This document shows positions 52,087 to 62,000 of a DNA stretch of 64,000 nt, piece by piece (the first letter of the stretch is position 1; each line of letters opens with the position of its first letter). Location of the stretch: NCBI GenBank assembly GCA_965240325.2, contig OZ251238.1:310001-374000 (forward strand). Reading direction: 5' to 3'. The position numbers and the translations under genes were made by a program. The DNA is from Rebecca billardiae RCC1528 (Eukaryota; Haptophyta). The notes under the pieces were generated by a model. The model did not search any database and was not told where the DNA came from. It saw only the letters and a program-made list of their open reading frames with translations.

Positions 52087-55000
52087 TCAGTGCTCGCCGC
52101 TGTCCGCGTCACTCCCGTCGGCTGGCCTCGAGCTGCTCAGCGCCGCGACGATCTTGCTGCCGTCGTCGTCGATCGGCGCGACCTCGAGCGCGAGGCGCTC
52201 GAGCTCGGGGCGGGCGAACGCGAGGGTCGCCTCGAGCAGCTCGCACGCCGCGGCCGCCGCAGCGAGCGCGCGTGCGTTGAAGTGGTACGGCGGCTCGACC
52301 CTGTTCTGCAGCACGATCACGCCCACCACCTGCAGCCGGTTGGCGTCGAGCACCGCGTCCACCATCGTTTCGTCGACGCGCACCGTCGGCCCGCTCGCGT
52401 CCGCGTCGCGCCCTCGCACGACGAGCGGGACGGCGGCGAGCGCGTGCGTGTGGTAGTGCTCGGCCGCGTCCGCATCCGCGTCCACGCGCGAGTCCATGTA
52501 CATGTCGTCGACGGCCTCAGGCTTGGCGCTCAGCGCGACGGAGCCGGCCACGCTCGCGAGCGCCGCGCTGCGCGGCTCGAGCGGGACCGCGCGGTGCTGC
52601 GCATCGCCGCTGCCCACGTCCGCTCGCACGAGCGCCGCGGCCGGCCTGTGCAGCAGCCACAGCTGCGCGCGGTCTGCGCCCAGGTGCACCTGCAGCGCGC
52701 TGCACAGCTGGAAGAGGAGCACGAGCGGCTGCGGGCGCAGGTGGATGTTGAGGTCTCGCACCTGCGCGCGCCGCGGGGGCGGCAGGAGCGGGTGCGTCAG
52801 GTTGGTGCAGCGCGTGCGCGGCGTCACGCTCGCTCTCGCCCACGCACTGCGACCGGCGTGCGCGCTCGCGGCACGCACGAGGGGGCGTCGGGTCGGGCGC
52901 GCGCGCGCGCGCGCACCTCTGCGAGCAACGCCGCCTCGCGCGCGGCCTCCTCGTCCACCTCCTGCTCGTCCGAGCGCTGGTCGGTCGCGGACGAGAGCAG
53001 CGACGCGCTGCTCGCGCCCAGCCGCGGCGTGCAGACCGCAGACACGGTCGAGTCGTGCCGCGAGAGCTGCCGGCTGTGCGCGCCCGGCGAGGCGGGCGGC
53101 GAGTGCTCGGCGCCCGTCGCGCCCGCGCCCGCGCCGCCGTGCGCTTCGGCCACGACGGCCGTGGGGACCGTCTCGTACCTGGCTTCGCACGAGCGGCGGC
53201 GGCTGCTGGCGGCGCCGCCAAGCCGGAGGGTGCCGAGGGGCGTGTCGCCGGCGCCCACCACGCCGATCGTGCTGCTCACCGACGCTCGGCGCGAGGACGT
53301 GCGGCCCCGCAGCAGGTCTGCGATCTCGCTGCCGTGCCGTGCGGAGCCCTCCGCGCTGCCCTCGGCGCTGCCGTCCGCATGCGCGGGCGCTCTGGGCGAC
53401 AGCCGCGCGTCGAGGGTCGGCGGCACGCCCTCCCCTTGCTGGGGCCGCGGGTAGGGCGAGGGCGCGCCCCCTGTGAGCGCCGCCAGCGCCTCAGAGCCCA
53501 GCATCTCCTCGGAGCGCTGCCGTCGGGCCGGCGTCGGGCTCGCCCCGCTCACCGAGCGGCGCCGAAGCGCGCGGCCGAGCGACGCGCGGCGCGAGCTAGG
53601 GCTGCTCGGTACGCGATGGGGGCTGGCGCAGCCGGCCGCCTCCGCGCCCGCGGGCGAGCCCTCGACATCGCCCGCGTCCGAGCACGCGCCGTGCATCCGG
53701 ACTCCGAGGAACATGTCGGCGTCCTCCACCTCGGCAGCGAGCGCGCCGATCGCGTCCGGGCCGGCCGCGAGCGCACTCGCCTCGGCGAAGCTCTGCCGCG
53801 CGGCTGTGAGCGCCGCGCCCGCCACCGTCGCGACGCTCTTGAGCGGGTTGGGCACGGCGGCGGCCTGGCCGGGCGAGGGCGGCGCAGCACCGTGCTGCGG
53901 GGGCGCCGCCGGCCGCGCGCGCTCGCTCTCCTCCTCGTCCGGACCGGTGTGCGTCACCGTCAGCGCGAGCGTCTGCGCCGCCAGGCCCCCCATCACCAGC
54001 TGCCCCGAGCGAGCCAGCGCACCCGCCGCCTTCGAGCCGCGCACGAGCGCGGCGATGGTGAGCCCGCCCACGTACCCGAGCGCGCGGCCGACGTCGAGCG
54101 CGTCCGCGGGGAGCGAGGTGCGCGCGCCCGTCGCCTGCAGCGCCGCGGCCGTCTCGCGCGTCGCCGCCATCCCGGCGGGCGGGCGCGCGTGCACGAGGCC
54201 CAGCTGCAGCACGCCGATGCTCAGCGTGCCCGCGCCCTCCTGCCCGGCGCCGCGCCCTGCGCTCACAGGCGCGAGCAGTGGGCAGACGAGCAGCGCTGCC
54301 GGCGTCTGCCCAGCGCACGCGTGCGCGTCCACGCGGTGCACGTACGGCCCCCTCGACGAGGGGCGCGGCACGAGCAGCGGCGTCGTGCCGAAGAACGCCT
54401 CGGACGTGAACCCGTGCGCCGCCTCGAAGCACAGCGCGCCGTCGGCCGCCTCCGTCCCCGCCACCGCCCCGAGGCCCAGCCCGACGTGCTCATCGAACGT
54501 GAGCAGCGGCAGCAGCCGGCGCGCGGGGCCGCCGCCCGCGGGCTCGCCGAGGTCGGCCAGCGCGGCGGGCGCGACGCCCAGCGCCTCCGGCGTGAGGAAG
54601 AAGACCGCCCCGCTCGCGCCGGCCGCGTGCGCGATCGCCAGCCGCAGCTCAGGCGCGCGCAGCTCGTCTGCAGAGCGCACGGCCGCCAGGGCCCCGACCG
54701 CGCGCACCATCGCCGCCGCGCGCACCGTCTGCGCGCTCACCGCACGCTCGCGCGCCGCGAGCCGCGCGTCGTGCGGCGCGCGCCACGCGGCGCCGCCGCG
54801 TAGAGCAGCGGCGTGCCCACCGCGCCCATCGCCGCCGCTCGTGTGCGGCCGCGCGCTCGGCGCGCCGCCGACACCGCCGCCGCCGCCGCCACCGCGCGCG
54901 TGCGCGCCGACGGCGGCCCAGGTGGCTGGGGCTGAGTGCTGCGCCGAGAGCGCGCCTGGTGCGGGCGGCGAGAGCGAGGCGAAGCCCGCGGGCGCGCTGC

Positions 55001-56123
55001 GCCCCTGCAGCAGCACCGGCTGGTACACCACGCCCGCGCCCACGCCGCTCAGGCTGTCCAGCCCGAGCGCGCCCGGCGCGGCGCCTCCGGCCGTGCGCGG
55101 ACGCGCCGCGCCGCCGCCGCTCGCCGAGGCGGCGGACTGGAAGGATGCGCACGCGAGGGGCGAGGGCGCGGCGGCGCTCGCGGAGGCGGAGACGGCCCCG
55201 CGCGGCGCGAACGCCGCCGAGCCGTCCGCGCCCGCGGGCAGCCCCGCCAGCCGGCGCCTCAGCTCCGCCACCTCCTCAAGCAGCGCCGCCTCGCGCGCGC
55301 GCCACGCCGCGTCCACCTCCTCCGCGTCCGTGAGGCGCGCCCACGCGGAGACGTCGAGGCGCGGGCCGCCGAAGGCGCTGAGGGCGCTTCTGGAGGACGT
55401 GTCCTGCAGCTCGCGCGAGGACTCGGTGCTCCGCCGCGCGGCGCCGTGCCGCACGCCCGTGCGTGAGCCCGGCCTCGAGCCAACGCCTGGGGAGGCGGGG
55501 CGGCCGGCGAGCGCGGTCGCGCGCGCGAGCTGCGAGCGCAGCAGCTCGCCCTCGGCCTGCAGCTGGGCGATGCGGCTGACGAGCGCGTCGATCAGGCCCG
55601 AGCCGCCGAACCCCGACGCCGAGATGTGGCTCGGCGAGCGCTCCGTGCCCAGCGCCGACGCGATCGCGGCCGCGCCGCTGCCGCCGCGCGCGGGCGCGCG
55701 CTCGAGCGCACTGCTCTCCGCCATCGCGCTGACGGCGATGGTGGAGGGCACGGGGTCGCCCAGGCTCGCCGCGCGCCGCGCGATTGACTGCTTCGCAGCG
55801 ATCATCGTCTGCGGCGCGCTCGGCGCGAGCGGCGCCGCCACTGACGTCACCGACGGCGCGCGCCCCCGGGAGCGCGCGAGCGCACGCCCCGTCGCGTGGA
55901 ACGGGGCGCGCGGCGGCTCGGAGCGCTCGCGGGGCATGTTGTACAGCGCGGGCATGCGCGAGGGCGCCGGTGGCCCCGATGCAGCGCCGTTGCCGTCCCC
56001 GCGCGTGCCACCCTCCACGCTCGCGGCGCTCGGCGGCCTGGGCGCTGCGGCCGCGTCGGGTGCCGCCATCGGGCGCATCTCCGGCGTGCCTCCAGCCAGC
56101 GCTCGCGTGCGCGTGCAGCGCAA
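52087..56123 (-). CDS. Large protein with two GAF-like domains
   Basis: Exon 1 is 56123-52917, the intron 52916-52762 begins GTGCGCGC and ends GCGCAG, and exon 2 is 52761-52087. The total of 3882 bases gives 1293 residues. The N-terminal third is Ser/Ala-rich with a short coil (LIDALVSRIAQLQAEGELL) and another helical stretch (AAWRAREAALLEEVAELRR). A GAF-like domain is suggested around residues 470-720 (LRLAIAHAAGASGAVFFL, LSIGVLQLGL). A second lies in the last 200 residues (LLFQLCSALQVHLGADRAQLWLL, LQVVGVIVLQN, FNARALAAAAAACELLEATL). This second one has the expected order of GAF strands and helices. No kinase, cyclase or phosphodiesterase domain is attached. The start is uncertain among several in-frame Met codons (56123, 56078, 56069). 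Ligand is unknown. Confidence 0.58.
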
Positions 56124-56218
56124 ATGAAACGAACAACCCGCGCGTAACGACGTTCTGTCGTTCTCATTTTCAATTTTCCTCGCGCGCGGCGCGCGGAAGA
56201 ATTCGTGGGGGCGACTTC

Positions 56219-57748
56219 ATGCTGGCCACGGCCGTCCAGCTGCTCGCGACGGCCGCCGTCCTTCGTGGACCCCCGCGCGCGCGGCCCCGGGCGTCGACGT
56301 GCGTGATGGCGGAGGAGGAGCTCCTCCAGCGTCCCGGCGGCGCGCCGATCACGCTCGCCGACCTCTCCGACGTCGCGCGCTCCTTCTGGGGCGACGCGTC
56401 GCTCGAGGTGCGCGGCTGCGAGCTCGTGTCTGAGAATCGCTTCCCCGGCTCGCACTCAGGCGTGCTGCGGCTGAGCACGGTGGCGTCGGCGGGCGAGGCG
56501 ACGCGGTACCTCTTCCTCAAGAAGGTCTCCGCCGCCGCGCTCGCGCACCGACCCTGGCCTGACCGTCGCCGCACTCTCGCTTACGCTCGCACGGAAGCGC
56601 GCTTCTTCGCCGAGTTTGCCACGGAGCCGAGCTTCGTCGCCGCGCTGGCGCGCACGCGCACGCTGCTCCCGCGCCTCGCGGCGAGCGAGAACCAGCTCGA
56701 GGAGGTGCTCGGCGACGCGCCCGTGCACGCGCCCGCGGGCGAGCCGCCCGCAGACGGCGCGCTCGGCCGCGCGGGTGCCGTGCTCTTCATCGAGGCCGCG
56801 CGCGGGTACGAGCAGGCGTCGCCGCTGAGCGAGGCGCAGGCGGCGGCGGCGCTGCGCGCGGTGGCCGGGATGCACGCCGCGGCGTGGGGCGACGTGCCCC
56901 TGCTCCGCCGCGCGAGCGAGCGGCTGCAGCGCCACGGCGGCTGCTTCGCCCTCGAGATCCGCACCGCCGCCGAGCTCGCCCAGCTGGGCCCCAACTGGCG
57001 CGCGTTTGCGGACAGGTTCGGCGCGCTCGAGCCCGAGCTGTTCGCGCGGCCGGGCATCGCGAGGCTGGGCGAGCGGCTGGCGGCGTGGGCGGAGCGCGCG
57101 TCCGCGCGCGTCTCCGTCGGCCCCGACGGCGCGCACGCCACGCTCATCCACGGCGACTTCAAGGCGTACAACGTGATGCTGCGCGCTGCCGCTCACTCCG
57201 CGGCCGCTCACTCCGCGGCCGCTCACTCCGCGGCCGCTCACTCCGCGGCCGAGCCGCAGCGCGCGACGGGCGGGGCGGCGGGCGGGGCGGAGGGCGGGGC
57301 GGAGGGCGGGGCGGAGGGCGGGGCGGAGGGCGGGGCGATGCTCATCGACTTCGCGTCGTGCGGCGTCGGGCTGGGCATGACCGACGTGGCGATGCTCCTC
57401 GCGCACTCCGTCGCGCCCGCCACGCTGCGCGCCGGCGGCGCGGAGCGGCTGCTGGACGGCTACCTGGCCACCCTCCGAGCCGCGGGCGTGGAGTACGCGG
57501 AGGCGGCCGCGCGCGAGCACTACCACGCGGCGACGGTGGACTACGCGCGGTTCGTGGTCTCGCGCTTCTGGGGGGACGCGTCGGAGGAGAGCTTCGCCAA
57601 GCGCGCCGCCAACCCGAACGTCTGTCTGCCCAACCGGGATGTGGACGCCGCGCTGCGCTTTGCCGAGCGCGTCGACGCGTCGCTGGGCTGGCTCGAGCAG
57701 CTCGAGGCCGCCGGCGTGCCGCCGAGCGAGCTGCCCGGCCGGTGGTGA
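56219..57748 (+). CDS. APH/choline-kinase-like phosphotransferase, probably organelle-targeted
   Basis: This is a 509-residue single-exon protein. The first 30 residues (MLATAVQLLATAAVLRGPPRARPRA) look like a signal or transit sequence. The kinase core carries a beta-strand lysine region (RYLFLKKVS), the catalytic loop LIHGDFKAYNVM (about residue 310) and the metal-binding strand MLIDFASCGVGLGMTDVAMLL (about 375). This is the HGDxxxxN / IDF pair of aminoglycoside-phosphotransferase and EcKinase-like families. In these families the two motifs are usually separated by roughly 15-20 residues; here about 60 intervene because two repeat tracts are inserted. The substrate is unknown. The start codon lies 95 bases from that of the divergent GAF-like gene. 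Confidence 0.72.
   Translation: MLATAVQLLATAAVLRGPPRARPRASTCVMAEEELLQRPGGAPITLADLSDVARSFWGDASLEVRGCELVSENRFPGSHSGVLRLSTVASAGEATRYLFLKKVSAAALAHRPWPDRRRTLAYARTEARFFAEFATEPSFVAALARTRTLLPRLAASENQLEEVLGDAPVHAPAGEPPADGALGRAGAVLFIEAARGYEQASPLSEAQAAAALRAVAGMHAAAWGDVPLLRRASERLQRHGGCFALEIRTAAELAQLGPNWRAFADRFGALEPELFARPGIARLGERLAAWAERASARVSVGPDGAHATLIHGDFKAYNVMLRAAAHSAAAHSAAAHSAAAHSAAEPQRATGGAAGGAEGGAEGGAEGGAEGGAMLIDFASCGVGLGMTDVAMLLAHSVAPATLRAGGAERLLDGYLATLRAAGVEYAEAAAREHYHAATVDYARFVVSRFWGDASEESFAKRAANPNVCLPNRDVDAALRFAERVDASLGWLEQLEAAGVPPSELPGRW
57187..57338 (+). repeat. Two in-frame microsatellites inside the kinase catalytic loop
   Basis: Four copies of a 15-base unit (GCTCACTCCGCGGCC, coding AHSAA) are followed, after a short spacer, by about five copies of a 12-base unit (GGCGGGGCGGAG, coding GGAE). 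Both keep the frame. Confidence 0.9.
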
Positions 57749-58128
57749 CGACAGGCTGCGAAGGGCGGGCGAGTGGCCCCGCTCCCACCCGTCGGCTCCC
57801 GCCCGAGCCGTCGTCTGATGGCGCGCTGCACGTCGCCGGGGCGGCCCGAACATGTTCCGACTAACAGTTGGAGTGGCAGCAGACGCGTCGTGCCGATCAA
57901 CACGACGAGGACCACTCAGATGAAAGCCAGCTTCGGGCTGGTACAGTAGTGGTAGTACTGTCAAAGGAACCGTAGTACTGTAAGCTACTTTTTACTAGTC
58001 AGTAAGACTGTAGAGTTAGACGCCGCCACGGCCGGTAACGGTTCGTTACAGTAAGCCAGGCGAGCGCCGGACTGTGTGCAGTCCGGCTGCGTTGTCTTGT
58101 GAGGCGTCCCCTCCACCTCCGCGACCCC
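57749..58128. other. Intergenic; repeated GTAGTACTGT words
   Basis: This is the 3' flank of the kinase and the promoter region of the selenoprotein. GTAGTACTGT-like words occur at about 57950 and 57972, with related GTACAGTAG and CAGTAAGACTG nearby. No gene was seen. Confidence 0.4.
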
Positions 58129-58485
58129 ATGCTGCTCCGCGCGCTCGTCTTCCTGCTCGCCGCGGCTTGCGCGTACGCACCGCGCGGAGAGATCGTCACG
58201 TGCTCCTCGTGAAAGCTCAACCGCCACCCTGAACTCAAGCAGTTCATCAAGGGTGGGGCTCACGGCGCGAACATTGGCGAGGCCGCCGAGGTGAACAAGT
58301 ATACCGACCTCAAGGTCAAGTTCGTCTCAGGGCACACGCCCACGCTCAAAATCTACGACGACGAGTCGGGCGCGGAGGAGCCGGTCGAGGCGATCGATCT
58401 CTCCAAGGTCGAGCTCGAGGGCGGCATCGAGCGCGTGCGCTCGCTGCTCTCTGAGAAGGGCTTCTCGATCAAGGAGGAGCTCTAG
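58129..58485 (+). CDS. Selenoprotein of the SelM/Sep15 thioredoxin-like family (UGA = selenocysteine)
   Basis: This is a single-exon gene of 118 residues if the in-frame TGA at 58210-58212 is read as selenocysteine. ATG 58129 opens an ER signal peptide (MLLRALVFLLAAACAYA). It continues to the redox motif C-S-S-U (residues 25-28), followed by KLNRHPELKQFI, KYTDLKVKFVSGHTPTLKIY and SLLSEKGFSIKEEL. In SelM the same place reads C-G-G-U-QLNRLxEVKAF, and in Sep15 CGUKLGRFPxVQAF followed by LQIKYVRGSDPVLKLLDD. The conserved part after the TGA contains no methionine at all, so it could not be translated as a separate ORF. A SECIS-type hairpin follows about 97 bases after the stop. The product is expected in the ER lumen as a thiol-disulfide oxidoreductase. 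A conventional ORF caller would truncate or miss this gene. Confidence 0.88.
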
Positions 58486-58581
58486 GCCAGGCGCAAGCCC
58501 GGCCTAGACTCTGCTGCCGCCTGTCGCGCGGGCAGCACGCAGGCTTGAGGCATGGCGGCGCCGGCGCGCAGCGCCCGCACC

Positions 58582-58627
58582 ATGACGCGCGACCACACAC
58601 CGCCCCACGCGGGTGGTCGTCGCCGAG
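58582..58627 (+). promoter_or_regulatory. SECIS element in the 3' UTR of the selenoprotein gene
   Basis: ATGA (58582-58585) on the 5' side and CGAG (58624-58627) on the 3' side can form the non-Watson-Crick quartet with tandem G-A/A-G pairs. Directly above it, 58587-58596 pairs with 58613-58623 (10 base pairs with one bulged T at 58620), leading to an apical loop of 16 bases that starts ACACC. The quartet-to-loop distance of 11 bases is typical of eukaryotic SECIS elements. The usual unpaired AA in the loop is replaced by ACA or CC, as in the CC-type SECIS known from some SelM genes. Confidence 0.75.
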
Positions 58628-59066
58628 AGACGCAATGCAGGCGCATGCCGCACGGAGCCGCCGCCCCAGACCGAGTCCGAGCCCGTGACTGAACTACTCG
58701 TCGTAGAGTACCGTTGCAAGCCCGTGGCCATTCGCCGATTCGGCTCCGACGGGACACTGCGATTTAATAGACCGTAGTCGAGTCGTCATCATTTTGATTA
58801 TAAATAAGCCGCCATCCGACGCGGGCACTGATGGTGCTTGAGCGCCATCGCGAAGTCCTACGGAGTACGGATCAGCTGCGCGGACTCGGCGGAGCCGGAG
58901 TCGCCGCCCGACAGTCGCGCCCGAGGCCGAGCCCGGATCAATATTCAATGCCGCTGCGCGCTCGTTACGCGGACGAGGTCGAATCGAGCGCGCAGCCTGC
59001 TGCTCGCTGCATCACCGCGTGCCCGCCCGGCCGTCACGCCGGGCGGCCGTCAGTCGTCAGTCGTCA
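58628..59066. other. Intergenic, no supported gene
   Basis: This is the remaining 3' UTR of the selenoprotein gene and the 3' flank of the convergent FkbH-like gene. An AT-rich patch lies at 58790-58810. Confidence 0.4.
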
Positions 59067-62000
59067 TCAGCTGAAGTGGTGCTCGACGTGCGCGTAGTAG
59101 GAGTGCGGGTTGCTCTCCTGCACCATCAGCTGCAGGCCGTGCCGGATCTGCCGGCGCAGGTGCGCGTGCGCGCGCGCGAGCTCCGCCTCCACACCGGCCG
59201 CCGAGTCGTCGGCGGCCGCAGGCGCAAGCGCACCCGGGCTCGAGGCGGGCGCACCCGCGGTGCCGGGTGCCGCCGCGCCGGTGGCGACGCTCGAGGCGCC
59301 GGACGGCGCGTGCGCGTGCTCGCACCGGCTGGCGTCGCCCGCGCCCCCGACGCGCGGCGCGTCCGCACGAAGCGGCGCGTCCGCGGCCGTCGAGTCGGTC
59401 GGCGTCGGCGCGGCCGCGGCGCTGGCGGCGGCAGCGTCGAGCTGGCGCGCCGCCTCCCACGCGGCGGCGATCGACTCGTGCACCGCGCCGGCGCCCTGCG
59501 CATGCGCGCACGCTTCGAGCACGCGCGCGTGCAGCCGAGCGGGGCAGCGGCTCAGCCCGTCGGCGAGCGCGTGCAGCGTGTCGTCGTGTAGCGAGATTGT
59601 ATCTCGGCCGTGGTCGTACGGCACGCGCTGCGCCGAGATGGAATCAGCGCCGCCCGCGCCGTCGGCGCCGGCGGCGGCCGACGCCGCGGGCTCGCGCGCG
59701 CGCGCGCCCGGCGCGGCTGTGTGCGCGTGCTGCCCCAGCAGACGCATCTCTCGCGCGCACGCGAGCGCGCCGCCCAGCTCGACGTAGAGCACGCCTGCTG
59801 CCGGCCGCTCGGCCGCGCCGGGCCGGCGGTAGACGGACACGCCGCGGTCTGGCCGGTTGTACGCCGCCGCGGCGGGCGCGTCTGGCGCGGGCGCGGCCGC
59901 GGCCATCGGGCCGCGGCCGCCGCCGCCCGCCGCCTCGGCGGGCGCCCGCGGCCGCGCGGGCGGCGTGCCAGCGTGCTGCGAAGCGCCTCGCACCGGGAGT
60001 GCGTGCGCATAGGGGCAGTCGGCGAGCGCGCACGGCGTGCCTGCGAGCGCGTGGCGGCACAGAGCCCCGCCCACGCGCGCGCGCAGGTGGTCTGCCAGCG
60101 TCGCACGCTGCTGGCCGGCCCCGCTGCCCGCGCCGCCGCCAGCCGCGCCACCGGCCGCGAGTGCTTGCTCGCCGCCGCCGCCGCCGGCCGCGCCGTTCCG
60201 CGCGCGGCCGCGCTCGGCGCGCGCAGCCCTCTTGAGCAGCGCGGAGAGGAGCGCGCGCCGCCTGCGCTGCGGGGCTGCGCGCGCGCGCTCGCCCCCGCCG
60301 CCTCCCCCGGCCGCGCCCTCGCCCTCCGCCTCCGCCTCCAGCGCGCGCATCTCATCCTCCGTTGGCCAGCGGAGCGGCGCGCCGCACGGCGCGCACACAG
60401 TGGGCGGCGCGCCCGCCGCGCCGCCGCCTCCGCCGCCTCCGCCGCCTCCGCCGCCTCCGCTGCCGGCCCAGCTGTCCACGATGGCGTGCAGCCGCGCCTC
60501 CACGGCCGCCGCCGAGCGCAGAGGGGCGTCGCGCTCCGCCGCCCAGCCGCGCGCCTCGGAGGCCGGCGCCGCCGACCCGCCGCCGCGCGCGCCGGCGCCG
60601 AGCGGCGGAGCCAGCGGCGGCGGCGGCGCAGCAGTGGGCGCGCGCAGCTGCGCTGCCGGGGCCAGTCGCGCCTCGCCCCGCGCCAGCCGCGCGCCGGGCA
60701 GCGCGAAGAGGAAGGCCGCGGCGGGCTCGTTGCGCTCGGAGCGCTCCCAGTCGAAGGCCAGGTGCGTCGCCCTGAGCCCGGCCGCGCGCGCGCACAGCGC
60801 CCCGAGCATCACGTGCTCGATCCCCAGGTGGAGCGTGCGGCAGCTCAGCGCCCACGCGCGCACGTGCACGGCGCGCGGTGGCGGCGCGCTCGCGCGCGGC
60901 GCGGCGGCGGGCGGCGCGGCGGCGGGCGGCGCGGCCGCGGCGGGCGGCGCGGCCGCTGGCGCTCCGGCGGCGCGCTCGCACGGCTCGAGCTCCGAGCCCG
61001 GCGGCAGCTCGCGCGTGCCCGCCTCGTGCACCACCAGCCCCACCTGCCCATGGTCGCCAAAGCGGTCAGCTGAGTGCACGGACAGCACGGCGTGGCGCGC
61101 GGCGCTGGCGAGGTGGCGCACGTCCGCGGCGGAGAGCGGGAGCTTGCGCGCGTTGTGCTGGTTGGTGCGCTCGCTCAGCTGCGCGGCGCGCACGAAGGGC
61201 GCGTCCTCGTCCGACGCCGCCGCCGCGTCGTCGCCGCCGCCGCCCGCCTGGGCCGGCGAGTCCGCGCCGGCCGGCGCGCCCGCGCGCTCGGTGGCTGGCG
61301 CCGCGGCCGCCGCGCCGCCGGCCGCGCCAGCCGGGCGCGCGCTCACGCCGCTGCCCGCGGCGGCGGGCTGCAGCGTCGTGATCGTGACGCGCACGTTGAG
61401 CGAGGCGAGCCACGCGTTCGACGACAGCGCGGCGGAGTGCACGCGCACGGCGGCGGCGGCGGGCGCGGCGGCTGGCTTGGCCGGGGGCGGTGGCGCGCTG
61501 GCCTCGGCCGCGCCGCCGCCACCGTTCGGCTGCGCGGCCGCGGCCGCCGCGTGCTCGGCGATGAAGGCGTGGCGCGCGAGCATCTGCCGGTACAGCGCCG
61601 TGCGCCGCGCGTCCTCCGCGCTCGCGCCGCCCGCCACCGCCCCCTCGGCCCCGCCCGCTCCGCGCGCGCGCCCCGTGTGCCCCGGCGCGCTCAGCACGCC
61701 GCCGCCGGCGCTCAGCGGCAGATCGAGAGCCCAGTGCGCGCGCACGAAGCCGAGCAGCGCGGAGGGGTCGCGCGGGAGCTGCACGACGGCGAGGCCCTCC
61801 GCGCCGAGCGCCGCGCGCACCTCCGCGCACTCCGCCGCCGAGTCGTCCACCAGCACGAACGCGCTCAGCGGCAGCGCGAGCGCGCGCGCCAGCCCGGCGA
61901 TGTTTTCAGACTTGGGCCGCCAGTTGGCGCGCACGGCGACAATGTGGCGCTCGAGGGAGATTTGCATCTCCGAGGCGCGCTGGGCGAAGACGGCGCGCAC

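Noticed and set aside
58291-58485. A separate 64-codon ORF downstream of the TGA
   Set aside because: It starts only at a GTG and has no ATG; similarity to SelM/Sep15 begins upstream, directly at the TGA.
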